A DNA stretch of 64,000 bases from Microbacterium abyssi (lineage in GTDB: Bacteria; Actinomycetota; Actinomycetes; Actinomycetales; Microbacteriaceae): the NCBI RefSeq assembly GCF_015277895.1, contig NZ_CP063815.1:620001-684000 (forward strand), written 5' to 3'. Under the pieces are notes generated by a model. It searched no databases. It saw only the letters and a program-made list of their open reading frames with translations, and was not told the DNA's origin. Below are positions 52,812 to 64,000 of this stretch, piece after piece (position 1 is the stretch's first letter; each line of letters begins with the position of its first letter). The position numbers and the translations under genes were made by a program.

Positions 52812-54289
52812 GTGATCCGATATCCCTCTCCAGCCCGCACGCGTCTTCGCGCGCTCGGGCGCACCGCAGGTGCCTTGGCACTGAGCGCGTTCGTCGCGGC
52901 CGGCGTCCTGCTCGGCATGACCGCGCCGGCCACAGCCGCCGAAGACAGCGGCGAGACCTACGTGATCGGCACCGACACGACGTTCGCGCCGTTCGAGTTC
53001 ACGGATGCCGATGGCGAGCTGGTCGGCATCGACATGGACCTTCTCCGCGCGATCGCCGAGGACCAGGGCTTCGAGGTCGAGATCCGTCAGCTCGGCTTCG
53101 ACGCCGCCGTGCAGGCGCTGCAGTCCAACCAGGTCGATGCCGTCATGGCGGGCATGTCCATCACAGACGAGCGCAAGCAGACGTTCGACTTCAGCGACCC
53201 GTACTTCACCAGCGGCATCCAGCTCGGTGTTCTCGAGGCGAGCGACATCCAGTCCCTGGACGACCTCGATGGCAAGACCGTCGCGGTCAAGACCGGTACG
53301 CAGGGGCAGACCTTCGCGGACGACAACAAGGACGAGTACGGTTTCCGTGTCACGCCGTACCAGGACACGACCGACATGGTGGATGCCGTCAAGGCCGGCC
53401 AGGCCGTCGGCTACTTCGAGGACTTCCCGGTCCTCGCGTACGGCATCCAGCAGGGGTCGGGCTTCCGCCTCGTCGGCGAGCCGGAACTCGGCGGCGAGTA
53501 CGGGTTCGCGGTGAACAAGGGCATGAACCCCGAACTGCTCGAGATGTTCAACGCGGGCCTCGGCAACGTCCAGGAGTCCGGCGAGTACGACGAGATCGTC
53601 GACCGCTACCTCGGCGGCGGAGAGCAGTCGACGCAGCCGACCGACATCATCTCGGTCGCCGTCCAGTACTGGCCGGCGCTGATGGAGGGTCTGTGGCTCA
53701 CGATCCTCTCGACGATCGTCGCGATCGTCGCCGCGTTCATCCTCGGCATCGTGTTCGGGTTCGGTCGCATCTCGAAGTTCTTCCCGTTCCGGTGGATCGC
53801 GACCGCGTACGTGTACGTGTTCCGCGGCACCCCGATCCTCGTGCAGGCGTTCTTCGTGTTCTTCGCGGTCCCGCAGCTGTTCCCCGGCCTTACGTTCAAC
53901 CCGTTCGTCGCCGGTGCGATCACGCTGTCTCTCAACACCGGCGCGTACATGACCGAGATCATCCGCGGCGGCATCCAGGCCGTCGACCCCGGCCAGAACG
54001 AAGCCTCGCGCTCACTCGGACTCGGGCACTGGAAGACGATGCAGAAGGTCGTGCTGCCGCAGGCGTTCCGCATCATGATCCCCTCGTTCGTGAACCAGGG
54101 CATCATCACGCTGAAGGACACCTCGCTCATCAGCGTCATCGGCCTCGCCGAACTCACGTTCCAGTCGCGGCAGATCATCGCCTCGACCTACCTGTCGGCG
54201 CAGGTGCTGACCATCGTCGCCATTATCTACTTCGTCGTGATCACGCTGCTGACGCTGCTCGCGAACCGCCTGGAGAGGAAGTTCAACGC

Positions 54290-54293
<4 letters not shown>
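52812..54293 (+). CDS. Fused amino-acid ABC transporter binding protein-permease
   Basis: 493 aa. A signal sequence ends near ATAAED (residue about 40). A family 3 solute-binding domain follows (about 45-270: [33 protein letters not shown]). A HisM/GlnP-type permease (about 285-490) carries [15 protein letters not shown] and the EAA loop [20 protein letters not shown]. Fusing receptor and channel is known for GlnPQ-type systems. It starts at GTG 52812 after AGGAGC and overlaps its ATPase gene by 4 bases. Likely substrates are polar amino acids such as glutamine. Confidence 0.92.
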
Positions 54294-55018
<725 letters not shown>

Positions 55019-55024
55019 CACCGC

Positions 55025-55042
55025 GCGCGGCGTGCGCCGCGC
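55025..55042. terminator. Hairpin between the GlnQ-like gene and purU
   Basis: Perfect 8-bp arms GCGCGGCG/CGCCGCGC with a 2-base centre (effective loop of 4), immediately before the purU stop in a 24-base convergent gap. No T-run; acts at most as a compact two-way terminator. Confidence 0.5.
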
Positions 55043-55906
<864 letters not shown>

Positions 55907-55989
55907 GGATGCTCCTTGCAGGGGTGTGCATCGATTCTGCCGCGTCCGCGGCGACGGTGACGAATCGGGAGCGCGAGTAGCCTGAATCC

Positions 55990-56448
55990 GTGACTTCCGC
56001 CGCCGAACTGCTCGCCGATGCGCGCGGCGCGCTCGCGGGCGTCCCGAAGGAGGGACTCGGCGAGGACCGCTCCTCGCGCTGGCGCGGCGAGCGGATCGTG
56101 CGCGTCGGGGAGGCCTGGCACGTCGGGGTGCTGCTGCTCACCGACGACCGGACGCTCGCCACGGCGGAGGTGCTGCGCGCGGCCGATCCCGGCCGCCGCG
56201 GGTACACGGCGGAGTCGGCACGCGAGCGCGCAGCCCGGCGCCAGATGGCACTGCGCGGCGGATTCGGGGAGGGCGAGGTCGTGCACGTCGGCTGGACGGT
56301 GATCGACGTGGATGCCGTCGACGCCGGCGGCTCTTCGGGACCGCTCGCCATGCGTGGCGGTGTGCCCATGGTGCGGTGGTCGAACGCCAGTGCCTACCTG
56401 CCGCTCGAGGCGTACCTCCGCGAGCGGATCGAGCTGCTGCGGGGGTGA
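55990..56448 (+). CDS. Hypothetical actinobacterial protein
   Basis: 152 aa, soluble, GTG start at 55990. The sequence is Arg/Glu-rich (SRWRGERIVRVGEAWHVGVL, YTAESARERAARRQM) with a C-terminal VRWSNASAYLPLEAYLRERI. I do not recognise a domain, though related short proteins seem common in actinobacteria. It is divergent from purU and convergent with the glutamine amidotransferase, the gap being filled by repeat copy D. Confidence 0.7.
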   Translation: MTSAAELLADARGALAGVPKEGLGEDRSSRWRGERIVRVGEAWHVGVLLLTDDRTLATAEVLRAADPGRRGYTAESARERAARRQMALRGGFGEGEVVHVGWTVIDVDAVDAGGSSGPLAMRGGVPMVRWSNASAYLPLEAYLRERIELLRG

Positions 56449-56450
56449 GG

Positions 56451-56603
56451 CTCCTTCGACTCGCCTCCGGCTCGCTCAGGACGTTTCGTCTCGCTGCGCT
56501 CGCTCAACGACCCGCAAACGGGATCTTCCCCGCGGGTTGTTGAGCGGAGGCGGCGCAGCGGCCGGAGAAGAAACGGGTTGAGCGAGCGTCAGCGAGTCGA
56601 AAC
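56451..56603. repeat. Inside-out copy (D) of the convergent-gap inverted-repeat family
   Basis: The right arm comes first (CCTTCGACTCGCC, GGACGTTTCGTCTCGCTGCG, CTCGCTCAACGACCCGC), then the left arm (GCGGGTTGTTGAGCGGAGG, AAGAAACGGGTTGAGCGAGC, GAGTCGAAACC). The element overlaps the end of the amidotransferase gene and provides its stop codon and final Val-Ser-Thr-Arg residues. Confidence 0.8.
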
Positions 56604-57323
56604 CGCCGCCGCCCTGAGCCTCTCCGCGAACCGCCGCAGCAGGTCCGTACCCGTGACGGATGCCGCCAGCACGCGCTCGGCCGTCAGGTCGTACTCGCGC
56701 GGGTCGAAGTAGCCGGTGGTCCGGTAGTACGCCATCCGATCCACGAAGTCCTGCGGCGTGACCTCGGGGTGGAACTGCGTCGCATACAGCCGGTCTCCGA
56801 CCCGATAGGCCTGCACAGGGCAGTCGTCGTTCGCGGCGAGCAGCACGGCTCCGGGCGGCGGTTCGATCGAGCCCTCTTTGTGGGCCGTGAGGACGGACAT
56901 CGACGGCGCGGACGGACCGAAGATCGGATCATCCGAGGCCGCCGCGGTGATCCGGATGCTCGTCGCGCGCGTCGACTCCGGCACCGCGGTACCAACCGTG
57001 CCACCCAGCATCCGCGTCACGACGCCGATGCCGTAGCAGGTGAAGAACGCCGAGAGGGGGCCGTCGGCGGCATTCTGAGCCAGCGTCTCGAGATCATTCT
57101 CGACCCGTCGCTGCAGATCGCCGCGCTCCTCGGCTGTGACGTTGAACGGCGAGCCTCCGACCACGACTCCGTCGTATCGATCGGCGACGGCGACATCCAG
57201 CGGCCTGTCGAGCAGGTCCCACCGGTCGAGCACGGGTACGCCGAGCGCACGCCGGAATGATCGGTGCTCGGCATCCGCTGCACCCTGCTCCGGCCTCACG
57301 CAGACGTACAGGATCGAGGCCAC
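56589..57323 (-). CDS. Class I glutamine amidotransferase-like protein
   Basis: 244 aa. The GATase1 fold shows nucleophile Cys in FFTCYGIGVV and the catalytic His-Glu in TQFHPEVT, as in stand-alone GMP-synthase-like amidotransferases. It starts at GTG 57323. Such single-domain proteins may hydrolyse gamma-glutamyl compounds or deliver ammonia to a partner; none is adjacent. The gene end coincides with a repeat element (copy D), which supplies the last codons. Confidence 0.85.
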   Translation of the reverse strand: MASILYVCVRPEQGAADAEHRSFRRALGVPVLDRWDLLDRPLDVAVADRYDGVVVGGSPFNVTAEERGDLQRRVENDLETLAQNAADGPLSAFFTCYGIGVVTRMLGGTVGTAVPESTRATSIRITAAASDDPIFGPSAPSMSVLTAHKEGSIEPPPGAVLLAANDDCPVQAYRVGDRLYATQFHPEVTPQDFVDRMAYYRTTGYFDPREYDLTAERVLAASVTGTDLLRRFAERLRAAAVSTR

Positions 57324-57375
57324 CAGAGAATTCTATTCGCCCGCTCGGGAATATCGTCCGGTGGCGAGCGTTGAA

Positions 57376-57423
57376 CTTGAGCGTAGTACACTCAACTTCG
57401 TACTTGAGTGAAGCACGCTCAAC
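57376..57423 (+). promoter_or_regulatory. Two tandem HAIR (HspR-binding) inverted repeats upstream of the Clp ATPase
   Basis: CTTGAGC-N7-ACTCAAC (57376-57396) and CTTGAGT-N7-GCTCAAC (57403-57423) both follow the HAIR consensus CTTGAGT-N7-ACTCAAG, each with two mismatches confined to outer or junction bases. They are 27 bases apart, close to two helical turns and a half, just before the gene start. They imply repression by HspR with release on heat shock. Confidence 0.85.
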
Positions 57424-57438
57424 TTTCAGGAGGACAAA

Positions 57439-59973
<2,535 letters not shown>

Positions 59974-59979
59974 CGCCCC

Positions 59980-60588
59980 CTACCGGGACGAGTTCGCGGT
60001 CCGCCCGCGGACGATCCCGATGAATGTCTCGACGTCCTCCGTCGTGCGATCTCGCATCCATGCGAGCGCGACGGAGGACGTCGGCGCATCCAGGAGAGGG
60101 CGGTAGTCGACGTCCTTGCGCTGATGCAGGCGCGCCAGCGACATGGGGACGACGACGATTCCCACGCCCGTGGCGACCGTGGCGATGGCATCCGCCGTCG
60201 TCTCGAGCGGCGAGAAACTCGGCGCGACCGTCGGCAGGTCCAGCGGGCCGAGCACATCATCGAGCGGAGTGATCAGGACTTCGCCGGCGAGGTCGTCGGC
60301 GGTCAGCTCGTCGGCGGCCATGAGGTGCGACTCGGCGGATGCCACCACGACCGGCACCTCGTCGTACAGCGGGATCACGTGCAGATCATCGACGTCGTCC
60401 ATCGGACGGCGCACGAGCGCAGCATCCAGCTCTTCCACCGCCGTACGCTGGTCGGCGAACTCGATCGGCACCAGCTCGAGGGGGACTCGCGGCATCCGCT
60501 GCTTCCAGGTGTCGATCCACTTGCCCGGCGTCGCGCCGGGGACTGCGCCCAGCCGGAATGTGCGGGGGGCGGACGTGCGCGATGCCAT
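59980..60588 (-). CDS. LysR-type substrate-binding domain protein without HTH
   Basis: 202 aa. The whole protein corresponds to a LysR effector-binding domain (FRLGAVPGATPGKWIDTWKQ at the start, VATGVGIVVVPMSLARLHQ later); no DNA-binding helix-turn-helix is encoded. ATG 60588 opens the frame and there is no HTH-coding sequence upstream in any frame within the 146-base gap. It may be a stand-alone ligand-binding protein or a remnant. It is divergent from the phosphonate transporter. Confidence 0.75.
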   Translation of the reverse strand: MASRTSAPRTFRLGAVPGATPGKWIDTWKQRMPRVPLELVPIEFADQRTAVEELDAALVRRPMDDVDDLHVIPLYDEVPVVVASAESHLMAADELTADDLAGEVLITPLDDVLGPLDLPTVAPSFSPLETTADAIATVATGVGIVVVPMSLARLHQRKDVDYRPLLDAPTSSVALAWMRDRTTEDVETFIGIVRGRTANSSR

Positions 60589-60734
60589 GCGTTCAGGCTA
60601 CTCGGCTGTTCATGTCGAGTTCACGCCCCGGTCAGGGTCTCTATGCGCTCCAGTCGCTCGGCGGTCGTTAGCTCGTCCCGTCGGCCGTTCTGCCGATCAA
60701 TCACCCTGCACCCGCACCTTCGAAAGGTTCCCCC

Positions 60735-61673
60735 ATGCAGTCCACCCTCAAGCGCGGTCTCGCGATCGCCGCCGGCCTCACCCTCGCCTTCGGCCTCTCG
60801 GCCTGTGCCGCGGACACCGCTGACAGCACCACCGATGGCGCAGCCGCCGAAGGCACCTTCGCCTCGGGCGACTCCGACACGCTGGTCTTCGCCGTTCTGC
60901 CCGACCACGAGGGCGCCGACCAGGACGCTCAGCCGATCGCCGACTGGATCGCCGAGATCACGGGCAAGAACGTCGAGTTCTTCCAGGCGACCGACTACAC
61001 CGCCGTCGTGCAGGGCCTCGCCGCCGACCAGATCGACATCGCGCAGATCTCGGCCTTCACGTACTACCAGTCGCAGAACGCCGGCGCGGACATCGTCCCG
61101 ATCGGCGCGCAGATCACCCAGGAGGGTGCCGAGCCCGGCTACTTCTCCGTCGCCGTCAAGAACCCGGCTGCCACCGACGTGACCTCGCTCGAGGACTTCG
61201 CCGACCGTCCGGTCTGCTTCGTCAACCCCACCTCCACCTCGGGCTTCGCGGTTCCGATGGGCGGCCTGCTCGAGGCCGGCGTGACCGTCTCCGAGGACAA
61301 CCGCTTCTTCGGCGAGGAGCACGACCTCAACGCCAAGAAGGTCGCTGAGGGCACCGACTGCCAGGTCGGATTCGCACAGGACATCGACGCCGACCCGCTG
61401 ATCGAGTCGGGTGAGCTCGAGGAGGTCCAGCGCGTGCAGGTTCCCGCTGCCCCCATCGTCATGCAGGCCGCTCTCCCGCAGGATGTCCAGGACCAGCTCG
61501 TCGAGGCCCTCGCCGACAGCACCCAGTCCGACCTCACCGACGCCGGCGTCGAGCTCAACGAGTTCCTCACCGACGGCTGGTTCGGCTTCGGCGCGGTCGA
61601 CGACGCGTACTACGACCTGATCCGCACCCTGTGCACCGAGATCGCCGACGAGGTCGAGGCCTGCCGGGCCTGA
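60735..61673 (+). CDS. phnD: Phosphate/phosphite/phosphonate ABC transporter binding lipoprotein
   Basis: 312 aa. The signal peptide ends in the lipobox LSAC (Cys near residue 18). The PhnD-like domain follows: FAVLPDHEGADQDAQPIADW, EFFQATDYTAVVQGLAADQIDI (split) and FVNPTSTSGFAVPMGGL, the ligand loop. GGAAAG-type spacing is weak, with AAAGG 10 bases before the ATG. It is first in the PhnD-PhnC-PhnE unit and would serve the phosphonate-catabolism trio 12 kb upstream. Confidence 0.92.
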   Translation: MQSTLKRGLAIAAGLTLAFGLSACAADTADSTTDGAAAEGTFASGDSDTLVFAVLPDHEGADQDAQPIADWIAEITGKNVEFFQATDYTAVVQGLAADQIDIAQISAFTYYQSQNAGADIVPIGAQITQEGAEPGYFSVAVKNPAATDVTSLEDFADRPVCFVNPTSTSGFAVPMGGLLEAGVTVSEDNRFFGEEHDLNAKKVAEGTDCQVGFAQDIDADPLIESGELEEVQRVQVPAAPIVMQAALPQDVQDQLVEALADSTQSDLTDAGVELNEFLTDGWFGFGAVDDAYYDLIRTLCTEIADEVEACRA

Positions 61674-61715
61674 CGCACCATCACCTGACCGACACGCACA
61701 GCCAGGAGCATTGAC

Positions 61716-62609
61716 ATGACGAACAGCGACACCTCCGCCGTCCGGATCACGGATCTGGGAAAGACCTATCCCGGAGCCGCCGCCCCGGCTCTCTCGGAGG
61801 TGTCGCTGTCCGTCGAACGCGGCGAGATCGTCGTCCTGCTCGGGCTCTCGGGCTCGGGCAAGTCGACGCTCCTGCGGCACGTCAACGGGCTTGAAATCCC
61901 CACCGAGGGATCGGTCGTCGCGCTCGGCGAGTCGGTGTCAGAGCTGAGCGGCCGTGCACTGCGTGCAGTGCGCGGCCGCATCGGCTTCATCTTCCAGCAG
62001 TTCGAGCTCGTCGGGGCCCTCACGGTGCTCGAGAACGTGCTCACCGGCGGGCTGGCGACGCTCCGCGGCCCGCGTGTGGGCATCTTCACCTACCCGCGGG
62101 CGCTGCGCGAGAAGGCGCTCGGCCATCTCGACCGCGTGGGCCTGCTCGAGTTCGCGTATCAGCGGGCCGACCAGCTTTCGGGCGGACAGCAGCAGCGCGT
62201 CGCGATCGCCCGCGCACTTATGCAGGACCCTGAGATCCTCCTCGCCGATGAACCGGTGGCATCCCTCGACCCCGAGTCCAGCAGCCAGGTCATGGCGCTG
62301 ATCCGCGAGATCGCCGCCGAGCGGTCCCTCACCGTCATCTGCTCCCTGCACCAGGTCGACCTGGCGCTCGGCTGGGGAGACCGCATCGTCGGCCTGCGCG
62401 CCGGCCGCGTCGTGCTCGACACGCACACGGAAGGCCTCAGCCGCGAAGAGGTCATGGAGATCTACGGCCGCGTCGCCACCACGACCGGCGAGATCGAGGC
62501 GCTCGAGGACGAGCTCGCCGAGGCACGCGAGCAGGTCCGCAATCAGGAGGCGCAGCGCGCTGCGCGCGGACGGCTCGCCGAGGACTTCGCGAACGAGGAG
62601 CCCGCGTGA
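61716..62609 (+). CDS. phnC: Phosphonate ABC transporter ATP-binding protein
   Basis: 297 aa. Walker A GLSGSGKST, Q-loop FIFQQFELVGALTV, signature LSGGQQQR, Walker B ILLADEPVASLDPES and H-loop CSLHQVDLAL match PhnC. The C-terminal extension of about 45 residues is charged and helical (EIEALEDELAEAREQVRNQE) and longer than usual. CAGGAG precedes the ATG. Its stop overlaps the phnE GTG by 4 bases. Confidence 0.93.
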   Translation: MTNSDTSAVRITDLGKTYPGAAAPALSEVSLSVERGEIVVLLGLSGSGKSTLLRHVNGLEIPTEGSVVALGESVSELSGRALRAVRGRIGFIFQQFELVGALTVLENVLTGGLATLRGPRVGIFTYPRALREKALGHLDRVGLLEFAYQRADQLSGGQQQRVAIARALMQDPEILLADEPVASLDPESSSQVMALIREIAAERSLTVICSLHQVDLALGWGDRIVGLRAGRVVLDTHTEGLSREEVMEIYGRVATTTGEIEALEDELAEAREQVRNQEAQRAARGRLAEDFANEEPA

Positions 62610-64000
62610 CCACTCTCGCCGAGCGCCCCGCCGCTCTCGCAGAGCGGGTCGCACGTGTACCGCGCCCAGCGCCGCGACTGTCGACCGTCGTCTCATACGG
62701 CGTCATCATCGCCATCTTCGCGCTCGGGGTCTGGTCGTTCATCGGCCTCGACTACAGCCTGAAGAGCCTGGACACCACCGGCAAGAACATCACCCGCTTC
62801 CTCAGCATGGCCACCCCCATGCAGTGGCCGGGCTGGGAGGTCGCCGGAGAGCGTCAGGCCGACGGCACCACGACCTATGTGACCACCTGGGTCGGCTTCG
62901 CGCCGATCTGGGAGATGTTCCTGACGATCGTCATCACCCTGGCGCTGGTGGTCGCCGGAACCGCGCTCGCCGCGGTGCTCTCGGTGCCGGTGGCCTACGG
63001 CGCCGCCCGCAACACCACGCCGCACGGCGTCGTGCTGGCCGTCTGCCGCGGAATCGGCGTCATCGCCCGCGCGATTCCGGACGTCGTGTTCGTCGTGATC
63101 TTCGCGTTCCTGTGGTTCAACTCCGGAACGCTTCCGGCGATCGTCGCCATCGGCCTGCACTCGGTCGGCATGATCTCGAAGATGTTCGCCGACGCGATCG
63201 AGCAGATCGACGAAGGTCCGCGTCTGGCGATCCGCTCCGCGGGCGGGTCGAAGGCGCAGGAGTTCTGGTCGGGGGTCGTGCCGCAGGTGCTGCCCGCCTG
63301 GGTCGCCGTCACCCTGCACCGCGCCGACATCAACCTGCGCGGCACCGTCATCCTCGGTGTCGTCGGCGTGATCGGCATCGGCTACGAGCTCGACGAGGCG
63401 CTGCACGGCGGCCCCGCCGGCATGCGTCGCGTCATCCCGCTCGTGGTCATCATCATCGTGCTGTGCGTGCTGTTCGAGATCGTCTCCTCGCTGCTGCGCA
63501 CCCGCCTGCTCGGCGTCCAGCCGACCGGCAAGGGGCTCGGCGACACGGTCGCCCGCGCTGTCTCGCGCAAGAACGCCTCCGCCGAAGGCGCGACGAGCAC
63601 CGGTGCCATCAGGACGCTGGATCGCAACACGCGCATCGAGGCGGCCATGCACCGGCCGTGGGACCGGAACCGCATCGGCAACACCCTGTGGATCTGGCTG
63701 GGCATCGCCGTCGTGGTCGCGGCGTTCATCTACACGGCGCCCGACGTGACGAAGATGTTCACCCCGTCGTGGAACGAGATCGTCGACCCTGAGCGCGACC
63801 GCGCGATCTGGCCGCCGCACTTCGGCAGCCGCAGCGTGGCCGACGTGATGGCGGCGGTGGTGACGACGATCCAGATCGCTTTCGCCGCGACGCTGATGGG
63901 GGCGATCATCTCCGCAGTCGTCGGTCCGCTCTCGGCGCGCAATGTGGCACCGAACAGCTGGGTCCGCAACACCTTCCGCGGCATCGCGCTGTTCATCCGT
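62606..64000 (+). CDS. phnE: Phosphonate ABC transporter permease, fused double PhnE (partial, runs off window)
   Basis: At least 465 codons from GTG 62606; the frame is open to the window end. The first permease domain runs from about residue 30 to 300 (IARAIPDVVFVVIFAFLW, IEQIDEGPRLAIRSAGGSKAQEF with the EAA loop, HRADINLRGTVILGVVG). After a linker (about 310-355) a second membrane domain begins (LWIWLGIAVVVAAFIYTAPD, VVTTIQIAFAATLMGAIISA). Other organisms have one PhnE or two separate genes. The second domain is cut at 64000. Confidence 0.92.
   Translation, partial: MTTLAERPAALAERVARVPRPAPRLSTVVSYGVIIAIFALGVWSFIGLDYSLKSLDTTGKNITRFLSMATPMQWPGWEVAGERQADGTTTYVTTWVGFAPIWEMFLTIVITLALVVAGTALAAVLSVPVAYGAARNTTPHGVVLAVCRGIGVIARAIPDVVFVVIFAFLWFNSGTLPAIVAIGLHSVGMISKMFADAIEQIDEGPRLAIRSAGGSKAQEFWSGVVPQVLPAWVAVTLHRADINLRGTVILGVVGVIGIGYELDEALHGGPAGMRRVIPLVVIIIVLCVLFEIVSSLLRTRLLGVQPTGKGLGDTVARAVSRKNASAEGATSTGAIRTLDRNTRIEAAMHRPWDRNRIGNTLWIWLGIAVVVAAFIYTAPDVTKMFTPSWNEIVDPERDRAIWPPHFGSRSVADVMAAVVTTIQIAFAATLMGAIISAVVGPLSARNVAPNSWVRNTFRGIALFIR

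Overview
The window is high-GC DNA with dense, mostly ATGA/GTGA-overlapping operons, GTG and TTG starts mixed with ATG, and actinobacterial gene families (PutA fused to its dehydrogenase, actinobacterial FBP-domain protein, DUF6412 beside a short YidC, HspR-type HAIR boxes). It reads as a chromosomal segment of a Microbacteriaceae bacterium, most likely Microbacterium. This assignment comes from gene content and style and was not tested by a database search. There are no rRNA or tRNA genes, no phage or transposase genes and no CRISPR array.

Layout. 0-2.6 kb: a secreted GH114-type glycosidase lipoprotein, divergent from a sarcosine/N-methyl-amino-acid oxidase and a cupin. 2.6-5.4 kb: a GAF/PucR regulator whose N-terminus is displaced by a one-base frameshift, and an alpha/beta hydrolase. 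5.6-9.9 kb: a four-gene overlapping operon with degradative HMG-CoA reductase, HMG-CoA lyase, a CaiB/BaiF CoA-transferase and an HTD2/3-methylfumaryl-CoA-type hydratase. It can be read as a route from a 3-methyl-branched unsaturated acid or mevalonate to acetoacetate and acetyl-CoA. 10-20.5 kb: a LysR regulator divergent from a six-gene operon (putA, PaiB-like, ornithine cyclodeaminase, two YtcJ-like amidohydrolases, a second CoA-transferase). 20.6-31.3 kb: a PucR regulator divergent from DUF917, HyuA, a dipeptide-type ABC transporter (one subunit a permease-ATPase fusion) and an M20 amidohydrolase. 31.5-36.2 kb: an FBP-domain protein, then a tryptophan-kynurenine operon (alpha/beta hydrolase, kynA, amidohydrolase, kynU).

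36.3-42.1 kb: TetR divergent from a metallo-beta-lactamase-fold hydrolase with overlapping operator palindromes, a cysteine hydrolase with an NCS1 permease, an EamA exporter and an M18 aminopeptidase. 42.1-43.2 kb: a ykkC/guanidine-I riboswitch ahead of another EamA exporter. 43.2-45.2 kb: a divergent two-component system with two micro-ORFs before the kinase. 45.6-48.5 kb: a three-gene phosphonate-catabolism-type cluster. 48.5-57.3 kb: a membrane protein, an EamA transporter, YidC/DUF6412, nitronate monooxygenase, an amino-acid ABC transporter with a fused binding protein-permease, purU, a small hypothetical and a glutamine amidotransferase. 57.4-64 kb: a Clp ATPase under two HAIR boxes, a LysR-like protein without a DNA-binding domain, and a PhnD-PhnC-PhnE phosphonate transporter cut by the window end.

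The segment is mainly a catabolic region: amino acids (proline, ornithine, tryptophan, N-methyl amino acids), acyl-CoA substrates, hydantoin/peptide-like compounds and phosphonates, each near its own regulator or transporter. Non-coding DNA carries a family of roughly 80-215 bp inverted-repeat elements that sits only in gaps between convergent genes (four copies), plus two other palindromic elements near the TetR gene, one of them inside its reading frame.
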